Assembly: GCA_014155875.1 (NCBI GenBank)
Contig: JACEFZ010015001.1
Location: 1-64,000, forward strand
DNA length: 64,000 nucleotides
Reading direction: 5' to 3'
From: Cepaea nemoralis
Taxonomy: Eukaryota; Mollusca; Gastropoda; Stylommatophora; Helicidae
Positions 49,333 to 61,608 of this stretch are shown one piece after another. The position numbers and the translations under genes are program-made. Position 1 is the first letter of the stretch, and every line of letters begins with the position of its first letter. Under the pieces are notes generated by a model, which saw only the letters and a program-made list of their open reading frames with translations, was not told the origin of the DNA and did not search any database.

Positions 49333-49867
49333 GGGGGCTTCAAATAAAAACCTTAAAAGTGTGTTGTAACCTGTCAACATTGATGTTAAGACTGACAAGA
49401 GTGTTCAGCATGTGACATCATGGTGCAGATGAACACAGTGATGTCATAAGGACAGTTTAAAGATGGCCGCTCCACTTTTGACATACACCAAAGAGGAGCA
49501 GCGTTCTGTTATCCATTTTTCTTTTTTGTTCAATGAAGGTGTAAAGCCTATAGAAATTCATCTGTGAATGAAAGTCCAGTATGGTGATGCATGCCTGTCA
49601 GTCCAGCAAATATATGAGTGGAGTAGGAAGTTTCAAAACAGTGTGACTTCTGTGACAGACTATTCACGACCGGCTCTGGCACTCTGAGTACTGACCCCAG
49701 AAATTTTGTATACAGGAATCCAAGCACTTATCGCCGCTGGAGGACTTATATTGAACGCAGTGGTGACTACATTGATAAATGATTTGTTCTTTACTTTTTT
49801 TTTTCAGAATATATATTCACCCAAAACAAAACAAAAAACATATTTAAGGTTTTCATTTGAAGCCCCC
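49333..49867 (+). mobile_element. Mariner element, internally deleted, with inverted ends
   Basis: The left end gggggcttcaaataaaaacc (then tta) is the inverse of the right end taaggttttcatttgaagcc (then ccc), with one mismatch over 23 bp. Between them only the two transposase ends survive: MAAPLLTYTKEEQRSVIHFS from 49463, and after frame changes RRWRTYIERSGDYIDK then stop (49782), typical mariner N and C termini. About 320 nt remain where about 1.0 kb is usual, and the DNA-binding and catalytic centre is gone. The left flank is TA as expected, the right flank has changed to TC. Confidence 0.9.
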
Positions 49868-50250
49868 TCACATTTAGGTCTTCTAGAATGACAATCTAGG
49901 TCAAAATTATTAATTAGAAGAGAACTTTTGACTGAGATTTTAATAAGAGGTGGAAACATGAAGTACATTTTAAGCTGTTTCCAATTGGAGTTCTGGTACA
50001 GGGTGTCTAAAGGTTCACATGATGTTAGTAAACTTTAGACCACTGAAGATAAACTGATCACATATTTCAAAAGATGCCGCCCTTATTACATCTTTAGAGG
50101 AGGTCATAACTTCATAATTTTGAAGTTTCATGACGTGACAAATGATTATCACATTATTTTTGTGAAGAAAATTTGGAAGATGTAGATAGTTAATAAATTT
50201 ATAGACAATGTTTATATGTTTACAAATACTATATAAAAACAGAGACATAC
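49868..50250. other. Intronic sequence, nothing recognised
   Basis: No exon or repeat identified. Confidence 0.35.
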
Positions 50251-50254
50251 AAGG

Positions 50255-50570
50255 TTCTTTGGTCATGCAGTGAGAAGATAAGCATTGGAGAATGTTGTGA
50301 CACTGGAGAGACTAATGCTCTGTGGTCATGCAGTGAGAAGATAAGCATTGGAGAATGTGGTGACACTGGAAAGATCACCAGTTTAAAAGATAGAGGCAGA
50401 CTGGGTGAAATTATGTTTGACGGACTGCAGTGGTAGCATGGGGAATAACATTGATAAGATTAATCCAGAACACCCGGGACAACAGTGTGCAGAAATACAT
50501 GAATGTTATACCATTTGGCAGCGCACATCATGATGTTGATTAAAAGATACTTGTGATGTAGGAGATGCTT
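50255..50570 (+). mobile_element. LINE C-terminal scrap with internal duplication
   Basis: The + strand encodes FFGHAVRR and ALENVVTLER, the LINE tail motif (FGHxxRRxxLExxxTxxK). The 47-bp segment ggtcatgcagtgagaagata... occurs twice in tandem (50262 and 50323). Stops throughout. Confidence 0.6.
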
Positions 50571-50574
50571 CAGA

Positions 50575-50925
50575 GAGTTTCAGTTTTATTTGGTACGCAT
50601 CTTGAATCATGTTATCTAAATACTATGCGTGTATGCTGTATGAGAACATTTAGTAATTATTTATTGTATATATTCTTTGATTTGTATTATGATAATGTTT
50701 GATTTGGGTCATGTTGAATTATGTTATCTAAATCCTGTATGTCTATGCTGTTTGAGACCTTTCAGTAATTATTTATTTTTTATGTCTTTGATTTGTATTA
50801 TGATATTGTTTGATTTGTGTCATGTTGAATCATGTTATCTAAATCCTGTCTGTCTATGCTATATGAGACCTTTTAGTAATTATTTATTACTTATATTCTT
50901 TGATTTGTGTCATAAGTAATGTGTT
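50575..50925. repeat. Tandem repeat, about 117 bp, 3 units
   Basis: Each unit has gaatcatgttatctaaatcc, tgtctatgctgtatgagacc, tttagtaattatttatt and ctttgatttgtattatgata. The last unit ends about 80 bp before exon E. Confidence 0.88.
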
Positions 50926-51001
50926 ATCATTCCTGCATTCCCTCCCCCCTGTACTGTCATGCTTTCTGACAATTTTGTTCCCTTTCAAATGCTGAAATCA
51001 G

Positions 51002-51079
51002 AGAAAAAGACATTACTGGCGGTTGGATCCAAAGTCAGTCATCTTGTACAATGATGAGACTTCAAGACGATATTACAAG
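51002..51079 (+). CDS. PRKD: PRKD exon E: PH domain middle strands
   Basis: A 78-nt, 26-codon exon in phase 0 on both sides, with acceptor gaaatcag and donor aag|gtatca. It encodes RKRHYWRLDPKSVILY and then a short acidic turn ending RRYYK. Joining to exon D gives KDKK-RKRHYWRLD, the continuous PH strand seen in PKD proteins (KDTLRKRHYWRLD). The RYYK tyrosines correspond to the PH region that is tyrosine-phosphorylated in mammalian PKD1; the exact residue match is from memory. The exon is too short to appear in ordinary ORF lists and was found by looking for the missing strand between D and F. Confidence 0.94.
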
Positions 51080-51179
51080 GTATCAGAATTTATTTCACCT
51101 TTTTTTCTGAAACACGATTATTATTCTTGTACTTCATGTGTCTAGTCTTGAGCGAACATCAGAGATAATAACTCTTCTG

Positions 51180-51830
51180 TCTTCTCCGTCATTTCATGTT
51201 TTCATGATGTTGATGTTCCTTATATTATTATTTGTTGCCCAGCTGTTTAAACATTTTACATACATTGTTCTTTAGCTTCCTCTGCTTTTCTTACCTAGTA
51301 TTTTCGCCCACATAAGGCTTATTTCTCTATCCCATATCTTCTGTTAATATTCCCCCATACATTTCAATTGTCTTTTCCTTATGGTTTTAATGAGTGATAT
51401 AGTAACACCTACATTTGTCAGTATCTCAGCATTTTTCTTCTCTTTTCATAATATTCTCAGCATTATTCTTAAAAACCACATCTCCACTGCCTCCAACTGT
51501 CCCAACATTTCATTATCCAGATTCCAGGATTTGCATCCATACAGAAGATCAGACCACACACGATCTTTCAGACAGATGGTATTTGTACTTGTAATGATAT
51601 TTCTGTTTTAATTACTTTATTTATTCTAGTAAAACATTCTTTGGAAATAATAATTCTTTTTTTTTTTATCTGTGTGTCATATCTTCCATTAGATGTCACT
51701 GTATATCAAGAAATTTAAAAGGTTTGACCTACCCATTTGTACTCCTTTACTATATAGAGATCATATTGGAATTGTTACCTCCTTTGGAACGACCATACAT
51801 TTAATTTTGCTAACATTTAAGGATAATCAC
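51180..51830 (-). mobile_element. Decayed LINE C-terminal fragment
   Basis: The minus strand at 51550-51450 reads LLYGCKSWNLDNEMLGQLEA then VEMWFLRIMLRI, the same LINE tail motif as at 19.1 and 21.9 kb. Flanking sequence is degenerate. Confidence 0.7.
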
Positions 51831-52057
51831 TATATTTAAAAATATATTTTGGTTAACTTTTGAAAGTGACAAATTTGTTGTTAATGATGGCCAAGTAAGG
51901 TTATAAATACATTATATTTTTTTTATATGCAACATGCTGATTTTATCTCTCTATACAAATGAAATGGGGTCAACTGTGTTAAAGCTGTGAGAATGCAGGG
52001 CATAATAGGGGAAAAAAACGAAGTGTAGAAAGTCAGCTGATGAAGACTTTGCAACAA

Positions 52058-53255
<1,198 letters not shown>

Positions 53256-53257
53256 CT

Positions 53258-54015
53258 CTCTCTCTATGAGGCTCAGTCAACCTCCAGAACCATGTTGTCA
53301 TATAAAAACACCTTTCTGAGAGGGGTTTGAGAAGGCAGCTGAGTGAACAAACCACTATGCTTCCGTATAATATACTGATAACAAATATAGTAACCATAGG
53401 TGAGAATTTTTGGACGCAAGTGTGAATAAAATCATAATAGGAAAAGCACAGAGATCAGTTTTACAAGAACAAAATGGCAGCATAGACTATTCATCCATGT
53501 TTGGGGAGAACAACAGACACCATGAGACTGGCGAAATGCAATAATTATTCCAATGTGGAAAACAAAGGCAGTAAAAGGCAGTAAAAGAGACTGCACACAA
53601 TACAGAGGCATTTCCCTTTTGAGTCATACTGGGAAAATATTTTGCAAAATTCTTGAGAAAAGATTACAAACTACTTTAGAACCCAAGCTAAGTGAAACAC
53701 AACTTGGATTTAGGAAAAACAAAGGATGCACAGATGCCATTTTTACTCTTAGACAATTTATAGAAATTCCTCTGTCAGTGTGTCCTGGGTGCATATCTTC
53801 CTAGCACGGTCAAACAGGGTCCGTACTAAGCCCCGTTTTTACTGGACAGGTGCGAAGCTCTGAAAATTTAAGTATTGGCCAGTCCATGTTTCTTTGCGGT
53901 ACACCGATCTTTGAATTGTGCCATCTGCTCTACGTCTCATTAGGATATCTAGAAACGGCAACGCTTCGTTGTGTTCGTGTTCCATAGATGTTTATATGTG
54001 TCTCGTTCATTGTGG
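53258..54015. repeat. Left arm of a 2.6-kb inverted repeat
   Basis: Reverse complement of 55064-55838 over about 760 bp. It consists of sequence starting in a tc run, a + strand LINE RT piece (YRGISLLSHTGKIFCKILEK, LGFRKNKGCTDAIFTLRQFI, 53590-53765), and the inverted 3' half of the Penelope-like coding sequence (53766-54015). Against the right arm it lacks about 17 bp near 53313, has an extra 10-bp gtaaaaggca near 53570, and lacks 8 bp near 53988. Confidence 0.93.
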
Positions 54016-55321
54016 GAGGCCCTTGCATACTGATTAAAATTCTGCATAAAGCCCAAACACATTATCCGTGTTGAGTCGCAAGCACAATTTGAAATGTTGT
54101 TTGATCAAGTCTCCAAGTTATCACCTACTTCTGCTGAGTCAGTCGGGTGGATGAAGGCCAAACTGGTAGATTTAGAACACCAGTATCGCACAACCCTCTC
54201 TAAACAGACATGTCCGCTGACCAACGAACACCTTACTGCCTTAAAAGCGTTAAAGGCCAACAAAACCCTTGTAATATTGAAACCTGACAAAGGGAGTGGT
54301 GCAGTACTGATGGACATATCAGACTACCAGAGAAAAATGGATGATATATTATCAGACGCATCTAAATTCAGAGCAGAGCAAACAGTCAACAAGTCGGAGG
54401 ACCTGGATGCAAAAATGAGGAAAGAAATCCAGTCACTTGTGAATGCAGGACTCATCAGTGAGGCCACTGCAAAAACGCTCACACCGCGTGGCTCCCAAAC
54501 ACCTCAGATGTACGGTCTACCCAAGCTTCACAAGCCCGGCATTCCACTAAGACCGATCCTTTCCATGGTTAACTTGGCACAACACCGAATGGCGAGATGG
54601 CTAGCTGAAATTTTAAAGCCAGTACGACAGTCCGATCCAAGAACACTCAGGGATACATTCGAACTGGTGGAATTATTGGATACTATGGACATAAACAACA
54701 AACACATGGCATGCATGGATATTGCCTCTTTATTCACCAACGTTCCATTAGATGAGACCGTGAATATAATAAGCGAACGCATTAGAGACAAACAACTAAA
54801 ACTAGGCATACCATCAGCTATTCTAGAGAGGCTATTAAAATTATGTACTGCCAACATACAATTCAACTTTCTAAACAAGTCATATCGCCAAATTGACGGA
54901 GTGGCCATGGGGAGCCCACTTGGACGTATTCTAGCGGACATCTTCATGGCACACTTAGAAGAAAAGAGTTCCTCAGAAATCAATAACTTGGCCTTTTACC
55001 GTCGTTACGTGGACGATATACTAATTATCACCACAGACGAGCTACAAGCAACGTCGTTCCAGGCCACAATGAACGAGACACATATAAACATCTCTTTATC
55101 TATGGAACACGAACACAACGAAGCGTTGCCGTTTCTAGATATCCTAATGAGACGTAGAGCAGATGGCACAATTCAAAGATCGGTGTACCGCAAAGAAACA
55201 TGGACTGGCCAATACTTAAATTTTCAGAGCTTCGCACCTGTCCAGTAAAAACGGGGCTTAGTACGGACCCTGTTTGACCGTGCTAGGAAGATATGCACCC
55301 AGGACACACTGACAGAGGAAT
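54014..55321 (+). mobile_element. Penelope-like retroelement, copy 2, truncated at both ends
   Basis: Carries the RT part of the same PLE family as copy 1: PLE sequence starts at gaggcccttgcatac, the same codon where copy 1 starts, and stops within the region between RT and GIY-YIG (…LTEEF). It lacks the nuclease domain and both hammerhead-bearing ends. Its 3' 258 bp form the inner part of the right palindrome arm. Confidence 0.92.
54094..55248 (+). pseudogene. PLE reverse transcriptase ORF, copy 2
   Basis: 384 open codons with all RT blocks: LKPDKGSGAVLMDISDYQRK, QMYGLPKLHKPGIPLRPILS, CMDIASLFTNVPLDET, IDGVAMGSPLGRILADIFMA and catalytic YRRYVDDILII. A TGA (in EALAY*LKFC) precedes it at about 54029, and a stop at 55246 follows LNFQSFAPVQ where copy 1 reads on into the nuclease. 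It differs from copy 1 at many codons, so the two copies are independent, diverged insertions. The RT core looks intact, but the protein is truncated. Confidence 0.92.
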
Positions 55322-55824
55322 TTCTATAAATTGTCTAAGAGTAAAAATGGCATCTGTGCATCCTTTGTTTTTCCTAAATCCAAGTTGTGTTTCACTTAGC
55401 TTGGGTTCTAAAGTAGTTTGTAATCTTTTCTCAAGAATTTTGCAAAATATTTTCCCAGTATGACTCAAAAGGGAAATGCCTCTGTATTGTGTGCAGTCTC
55501 TTTTACTGCCTTTGTTTTCCACATTGGAATAATTATTGCATTTCGCCAGTCTCATGGTGTCTGTTGTTCTCCCCAAACATGGATGAATAGTCTATGCTGC
55601 CATTTTGTTCTTGTAAAACTGATCTCTGTGCTTTTCCTATTATGATTTTATTCACACTTGCGTCCAAAAATTCTCACCTATGGTTACTATATTTGTTATC
55701 AGTATATTATATGGAAGCATAGTGGTTTGTTCACTCAGCTGCCTTCTCAGTGGCCCTGGATTCAAACCCCTCTCAGAAAGGTGTTTTTATATGACAACAT
55801 GGTTCTGGAGGTTGACTGAGCCTC

Positions 55825-55838
<14 letters not shown>
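55064..55838. repeat. Right arm of a 2.6-kb inverted repeat
   Basis: Partner of 53258-54015. From the centre outward: PLE 3' coding end (to 55321), LINE RT piece on the minus strand (55322-55500), then about 300 bp of further sequence, ending in the ga microsatellite. The spacer between the arms is 1048 bp of PLE RT (54016-55063). Confidence 0.93.
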
Positions 55839-55896
<58 letters not shown>

Positions 55897-55918
55897 TGAG
55901 TGAGTGAGTGAGAGAGAT
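55826..55918. repeat. (GA)n microsatellite
   Basis: ga runs with gtgtga and gtgagtgagtga interruptions, at the outer edge of the right palindrome arm. Confidence 0.97.
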
Positions 55919-56104
55919 CTTTTAACTATTATAGCAAGACCTGAACATTTTGTGATGTCGCAATGTTCATTCAAATAAATGTAGATCATGGGATCATCCA
56001 ATGCATGCCATTTGGTCAAGAAAATATGGGCCTAGCACCACATTTCTGTAATACCACCATTGTGTGGATGTGGAGCCCTTTACCTTTTCATTATGATTTC
56101 TTGA

Positions 56105-56365
56105 AAGCCATGGGTAGCCCTGGTATTGCAGTGGCTTTTATGCTTGCCTGCTGGCCCTGTAGTCATGTGCTGAAATCCTCCTTGAGGTGTGGATTTTGTT
56201 TTTTCAATTGACCTAAACTCCCAGATCAACCTGCATCAAACATGAGTACCTGGAAATGTTCAAGGAAGTAAAGGGGGCTGGGCTGGTATGATAATGAGCA
56301 CATCATTCATCAAGTGCTGATTGGTTTATAAAAGTATAGGGCTGCAGCCATATACCCAGCATGCC
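56105..56365 (+). mobile_element. SINE-E copy
   Basis: The head tattgcagtggcttttatgc is followed by tttcaattgacctaaactcc, gagtacctggaaatg and tatagggctgcagcc, the same order as at 11645-11910. It ends about 100 bp before exon F. Confidence 0.72.
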
Positions 56366-56469
56366 TCATGGTGTGGAACTGGGTTCTTTATTTACTTTAC
56401 ATGTATGCTACTTGGTCTTGAGTACACTTTGATGCTTAATTAGACTTGTTTTGTGTATCTTTTCTGCAG

Positions 56470-56734
56470 GAAATACAATTAAATAGTATTTTGAGTGTGG
56501 AAGCAGCAAAGCCTGTGAAAGGTCAGGACTACTCAAGACCACCTCATGTCTTTGAGATCATAGTCAATTCCTTGATCTACTACGTTGGGGAAGACCCAAC
56601 TTTTGGACAGGAGTCAAACCTAGTGGTGTCCCCTGAAAGCGGGATAGGACTTGAGCAGGCTAGGCATTGGGAAGCTGCCATTCGTCAGGCACTGATGCCT
56701 GTCACTTCACAAACAGGTGTTGCAAACAGTGGAG
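56470..56734 (+). CDS. PRKD: PRKD exon F: C-terminal half of PH domain
   Basis: A 265-nt exon after ttttctgcag, phase 0 in, ending gtggag|gtaaga in phase 1. It begins EIQLNSILSVE (compare EIPLSEILSVE in PKD), continues RPPHVFEIIVNSLIYYVGE, and ends with the PH C-terminal helix QARHWEAAIRQALMPV. The invariant PH tryptophan (HWEAAIRQAL) is present, so the domain is complete over exons D, E and F. About 15 residues of low-complexity linker follow. The loop between the YYVGE strand and the helix differs from vertebrate PKDs, as expected for an invertebrate orthologue. Confidence 0.96.
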
Positions 56735-56924
56735 GTAAGAGGCTTCTAGAATAGACTTTTTGGCTTTTATTACAGCAACTTCTTCTTTTTCCATTTTATA
56801 TAGTTTTTAATCTCAGACTACTATATGTTTCTATGTACCCCACATTAATGTGGCTTTATTTTCTGTTCTTTCCTTTTATTTCTGCTTTTATATGCGTCTG
56901 TTTTGTGCCTTTGTCTTTTTCTGT

Positions 56925-56963
56925 CTGTCTTCTCGCCTCCCCCTCTCTTTTTCTTTCTCTCTC

Positions 56964-57005
<42 letters not shown>

Positions 57006-57009
57006 CTCA

Positions 57010-57076
<67 letters not shown>

Positions 57077-57253
57077 CTTCGTGTCTGTTTCTATCTATTT
57101 TTCTGTCCCTTCCTCATGCTTTCTTTCTTTGAGTCTCTGTTTCTGTCTCAGCATTTGTTTCTGTATATGTCTGTTTCTGCCTGTCTCTTTCCTTTCTCCC
57201 TCCTTCCATCCATCCCCCTTCTCTCTTTCTCTCTCTCTCACTCTCTCTCTCTC

Positions 57254-57293
<40 letters not shown>

Positions 57294-57300
57294 CAGTCAA
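56925..57300. repeat. CT-rich microsatellite, complex
   Basis: Two blocks of ctctct (56945-57075 and 57220-57292) in pyrimidine-rich sequence that includes tctgtttctg motifs. The long Ser/Leu/Phe frames over it are artefacts. Confidence 0.95.
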
Positions 57301-57705
57301 TCTTTCTTTATAAAGTTATGTCTGCATCTGCTTGTATTTCTTTTTCTGTCTGCATATCTGTTTTTCTCTGTGTTCATTTCTATTTACATTTCTGCGTCTC
57401 CCTGTCACACATTCTGCCATTCCAAGGTATTTATAAATATATAAGTGCCTGTGGTATTCTTATCTATCTCTTTCTCATCCTGTCTGCTTCCCTCTCTCTG
57501 GCAGTCTCACAGTCCCCATTTCTCTCCTCCCTATTGCACTTTCAGTGTCTCCAAGGTATTTACAGATATATAAGTCCTACTGCCATTGTTACATGCAGTG
57601 GCTTATTTGAAACCATCATAGACTTAACGTTATGATTATGCTTACAATTTATAACCCTGATGTTGTCTATTTGAAAAGAAATTGTGGATTTTTTTTTATT
57701 TAACT
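57301..57705. other. Intronic sequence before exon G
   Basis: A near-repeat of ccaaggtatttayaratatataagt occurs twice (about 57423 and 57551). Otherwise nothing recognised. Confidence 0.45.
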
Positions 57706-57709
57706 ACAG

Positions 57710-57750
57710 CAGATAACAATGGCTCTGGAGACAATCAGAGAACTGGGCCG
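57710..57750 (+). CDS. PRKD: PRKD exon G: micro-exon in PH-kinase linker
   Basis: A 41-nt exon, phase 1 in and phase 0 out, after a T-rich tract and cag, with the strong donor ccg|gtgagt. It adds ADNNGSGDNQRTGP, a polar linker. It exactly bridges the phase gap between exon F (phase 1 out) and exon H (phase 0 in); without it F and H would not splice in frame. The acceptor is also a tandem cag-cag, so the protein may start AD or D here. The sequence is not conserved enough to name on its own. The assignment rests on splice signals, phase and position, and other small linker exons may have been missed. Confidence 0.75.
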
Positions 57751-58139
57751 GTGAGTTGATGTCCATGACACATTACATAGTCCATCTTTAGTTTGTCATT
57801 GGTTATTTTGTTGTCTCTGTGCTTTTCCACCTGGTTTCATACTGTGTGACAAAAAGCTGTCATCGCATTGGTTAATTGATGTATGTATAATTTGTTTTGC
57901 TGATCCTTAAAACTGGCACAATAGACCTTGAGAAAACCCAAAAAAAAACTTTGAAAGAAACTAGTAAAATTTGCTACAAGCACTGGCAACCTATGAATGC
58001 TCCTTCTCTGTCAGAAAATGTCACAAGGTGGTGCTACATAATCATTCTGATTTCCCAGCATCAGCAAATGATCATTTGTAGATGTTGTAGTAGTTGATCT
58101 GAGGTGATATTTGTAATAGCAAAATAAATTAATATAAAG

Positions 58140-58370
58140 TGAAGTAACCCCATTAACATACCTTTGAGCATGTTATGGGTAAGACATACAGAAACAGCAA
58201 ATAGAGTATTAGAGAGCAGAATACTTGGGAAAATAGTTACAGGTAGACGAAGAACATGTATTATTGAAAATCTACCAATGCAGGAATACATGGTATTCAA
58301 CAGAGCATTACAAAACAGATGAATGTGGAATGGAATTATCAGGATATTTCATTATCATTCCAATGATTGA
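58140..58370 (+). mobile_element. LINE tail scrap
   Basis: The + strand gives RTANRVLESRILGKIVTGRR then RTCIIENLPM, like the GRRRTxxIENL tail of some LINEs. Weak and broken. Confidence 0.45.
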
Positions 58371-58479
58371 TATACATGGAGATATAAGTTAGACCCATAT
58401 TTCCAGAGAATGGAATATCACACTGTGTGTAATAGTGTCATGCTGGCTATCTTTCTTCTTTACTCCTTTGTCCCCTCAG

Positions 58480-59235
58480 TCCTCTCACTCCAAACTGTCT
58501 TATCCCTAGCTATCCATGTCATATTATTAATGTATCTCTTAACTTTTTGTAAACACATGTTTTAAGTCTATGTCTATTTCTTTTGCCCTGTCAGTTCCAG
58601 ACAAAGGCCTTTCTAGCTACACGTTTTCAATTTGTTTTTTTTTTGTTTTTCAGTGTATGACCTATCCTACGGCAGCATCTTTACTTCACCTCTTGGTTTT
58701 CTGATATTTATCTAGTTCTCTCCATGAGCTCCACATTGGTGATTCTGTCATACCATTTTAGACTCTATTTTGTATAGGCACCAATTAATTTATGTTTGTA
58801 GTTTAAAGTAATAATTTAATAGTCATTCTCCATGTTTCTGTTCCATACAGTAGTATTAATTTAACATCAGACCTGAATATTCTAACTTTGGTGCCAAGTT
58901 TAATTTCTTTTCATCTCCACAAATTTCCTAGTGCTATAAAATCTCCTCTTGCCTTGTGTTTAATGTTTTAAATATCTCTGTTTATTTCCCCATCTTTGTC
59001 TGCAATGTGTAATGTAAATAGGTGTATGCTTCTTAAAGTGAGGTTTCACCAAGGAAGATTGGGTTATCATTTGCTGGATTTGTTTTCATTATTTTTGTCA
59101 TTCCCTCATGAATTTTTAAACCTAATTGGTGTGATCTCCCATCTAGTCTGTTTATCTGTGATCTCATTTTGTGTTTTGAATCAGGAGGGTAATGTCATCA
59201 GTGAAGTCCAGATCATCAGTCTTTAAGATGATTAT
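58480..59235 (-). mobile_element. Decayed LINE with RT active site
   Basis: The minus strand at about 59224-59188 reads DDLDFTDDITLL, a slightly changed form of the (L/A)DDLDFADDIALLS active-site block of a LINE type different from the FADDQALIA family. Downstream minus sequence to about 58480 has scraps of the usual tail. Stops throughout. Confidence 0.6.
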
Positions 59236-59439
59236 GAGCTTAACTCTAAAATCTGGTGAATTGTCATTTAGGTAGTCTGAGCCTTAAACAGGGACTTGCA
59301 TCATTCAAAGTGAGACTTTCATCCTGACCCAGTACCCAAATAACCATCTCCTCAGGGACTATGCTGCAGGGTCCTCTTTCCCCTTTCCCAGCTCAGAAAC
59401 TTGCAGGGTGTGCCAGACCAGCACTGGAACGTCACATCT

Positions 59440-59830
59440 ATAGAAGGGGGCTGAGTGGTCTTGGGCTATGGTGTCCGCCTCGAGTGCTGGAGGTCCCGGG
59501 TTCAAGCCCCGATGAGGACCAGGTTTTTTTCAAATGGACTTCTAGTAACAAAATTTCCCCTGGTCTTTGGATAGTGAGATGGGACACCCGTGTGTATTGT
59601 TGCACACGGAAAAAATCCCTTGGCAGTTGGAAATCGAAAAAGAGTAGCCTAACGGCGCTGCCCGGGCAAAATTTTGAGTTAAAAATCTAACCAAAGTATT
59701 TCAGGATCCTCGCCGGTGCTATGGAGTTCATGCGCTGAACTAAACTGTGGAGAGATATGGTGACCCTTGGAATGCTAGCCAGACTGGCCACCCAGTCTGT
59801 GGTTAGGCCACTCTAAGAAGATATGCTCTA
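59440..59830 (+). mobile_element. tRNA-derived SINE-F
   Basis: The head gggggctgagtggtcttggg has a Leu/Ser-type A box and ggtcccgggttcaagccccg a B box. The body contains aaatggacttctagtaacaa, gatgggacacccgtgtgtat, gttgcacacgg and ctaacggcgctgcccgg. The 3' limit is approximate. Only copy in the window. Confidence 0.75.
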
Positions 59831-59979
59831 AGGTCATGGCAAGTGTGGCACCTGGTTTTGATCTTACGACCTCAACAATCCATCTGATGGATGTAAATAA
59901 CCAAAATAAGAGAGAGGATTGTATACTTTCTTTCCACTCTCACCTCCGACTACCACACAAGCCCTGGGGTCATAGATTG

Positions 59980-60235
59980 AATGTCTAGGTTAGTTAGTTG
60001 CATGATGTCGCAGTCAACCCCAGCATTGTTTGGCTGTTTGTGATTTCTTGGCAAGTTTATGTTTAGTAGTTTACCATTGCTTTCTGAATGACCAGCACTC
60101 ATACAATTGTATGAAAACCAATGCAAGGTGATCTGCTTCCAAATCACTCACAGCTGTGTTTCGAACGCAGTATGTGGGATTACGAATTGCGTCCGTAACC
60201 TCTTCGCCACAGAGACGACAGCCTTCTAGGACAAG
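59980..60235 (-). mobile_element. SINE-B, full copy, reverse orientation
   Basis: On the minus strand: ctctgtggcgaagaggttac (A box), gcgttcgaaacacag (B-box-like), then the SINE-B body to gcatgcaactaac. It matches 61609-61810 in the opposite direction. Confidence 0.85.
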
Positions 60236-60661
60236 GGTGAAAAAGCTTGGAGAACCCATGTGCACATAGTACAGATTTACACATCCCTCTGCTGTTGGAT
60301 ATTGAAAAAAGCAGGCTGAAAGGGTTCATTTGTCCAGGCACATTTTCTACATTAGAAAAGCTACTCACAGATAATGTGTAGTGTGTGTGATTCTGCTGTA
60401 CACACAATTGAATCCACTGTTCTAGGGAGTTCATGCACTGTACTGAGATTCTCCTTGTATGATCTATGGGAGGAGACTGGAGCACTTATGGAGTTATCTG
60501 TGTGCAATAAAAGTGATTCTTGACAAACCAACCAAACAAACTATATCTGTGTGCAGTTAAAGTGATCCTTGACAAACCAAACCAAACCGGTGTATGTAAC
60601 TTCTGTCACTTCACACTTCTGTGGAATGTTCTGGCATGTGTCTTTACTTTGCTTGTTGCAG

Positions 60662-60737
60662 GCGGAGATTAGTCAGCTGTATCAAATTATACCAGAAGAT
60701 GTTCTGGGCTCTGGTCAGTTTGGAATCGTCTATGGAG
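60662..60737 (+). CDS. PRKD: PRKD exon H: start of kinase domain, glycine-rich loop
   Basis: A 76-nt exon after gcttgttgcag, phase 0 in, ending atggag|gtatgt in phase 1. It encodes [19 protein letters not shown] then FGIVYGG. PKD kinases read (D/E)I(S/A)xxYQI(F/I)P(D/E)(E/D)[13 protein letters not shown], so this is the kinase N-lobe start, with the ATP-binding glycine loop GSGQFG intact. The next exon, which should carry the VAIK lysine, is not in 60738-64000. The frame runs on into non-homologous intron sequence after the donor. Confidence 0.95.
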
Positions 60738-60914
60738 GTATGTATGAAAAACTGCACCATTATGTTCTGTGGTCTCTTCTAGTTATGTAATATTTTTCTC
60801 GTATGTAACCTAACAAAAGTAGAGGTGTATGTAACCCAACAAAGTGGTTAGTTCACTAGCCTACCAACACAGTGGCCCTGTGTTTGGCCCTTAGTGATAG
60901 CAGGGTTGGAATCT

Positions 60915-61595
60915 TTTCAGGCTAGTGTGACAAGTGAGGTATTTTCTGGAAGTGTGACAAGTGATGTATTTTCTGGAAGTGTGACAAGTGAGGTATTTTC
61001 TGGAAGTGTGATAAGTGGGGTATTTTCTGGAAGTGTGACAAGTGAGGTAATTTTCTGAAAGTGTGACAAGTGAGGTAATTTTCTGAAAGTGTGACAAGTG
61101 AGGTATTTTCTGGAAGTGTGACATGGAGGTATTTTCTGGAAGTGTGACAAGTGAGGTATTTTCTGGAAGTGTGACAAGTGAGGTATTTTCTGGAAGCGAC
61201 AAGTGATGTATTTTCTGGAAGTGTGACAAGTGAGGTATTTTCTGGAAGTGTGACAAGTGAGGTATTTTCTGGAAGCGACAAGTGAGGTATTTTCTGGAAG
61301 TGTGACAAGTGAGGTATTTTCTGGAAGTGTGACAAGTCAGATATTTTCTGGAAGTGTGACAAGTGAGGTATTTTCTGGAAGTGTGACAAGTGAGGTATTT
61401 TCTGGAAGTGTGACAGGTGAGGTATTTTCTGGAAGTGTGACAAGTAAGGTATTTTCTGGAAGTGTGACAAGGAGGTATTTTCTGGAAATGTGACAAGTGA
61501 GGTATTTTCTGGAAGTGTGACAAGTGAGGTATTTTCTGGAAGTGACAAGTGAGGTATTTTCTGGAAGTGTGACAAGTGAGGTATTTTCTGGAGGC
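60915..61595. repeat. Minisatellite, 27-bp unit, about 25 copies
   Basis: The unit is agtgtgacaagtgaggtatt plus ttctgga. Some units lack gt or tgt (agcgacaag, agtgacaag). The period is a multiple of three and the unit lacks stops in several frames, which explains the long frames (LPENTSLVT-type and HFQKIPHLS-type). Not genes. Confidence 0.96.
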
Positions 61596-61608
61596 TACAG
61601 AGATGTAG

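Noticed and set aside
56850..57635. 261-codon hydrophobic + frame that could pass for a membrane protein
   Set aside because: It is the translation of a CT-rich tract (Ser/Leu/Phe); no start context, no exon signals, and it lies within the intron between exons F and G.
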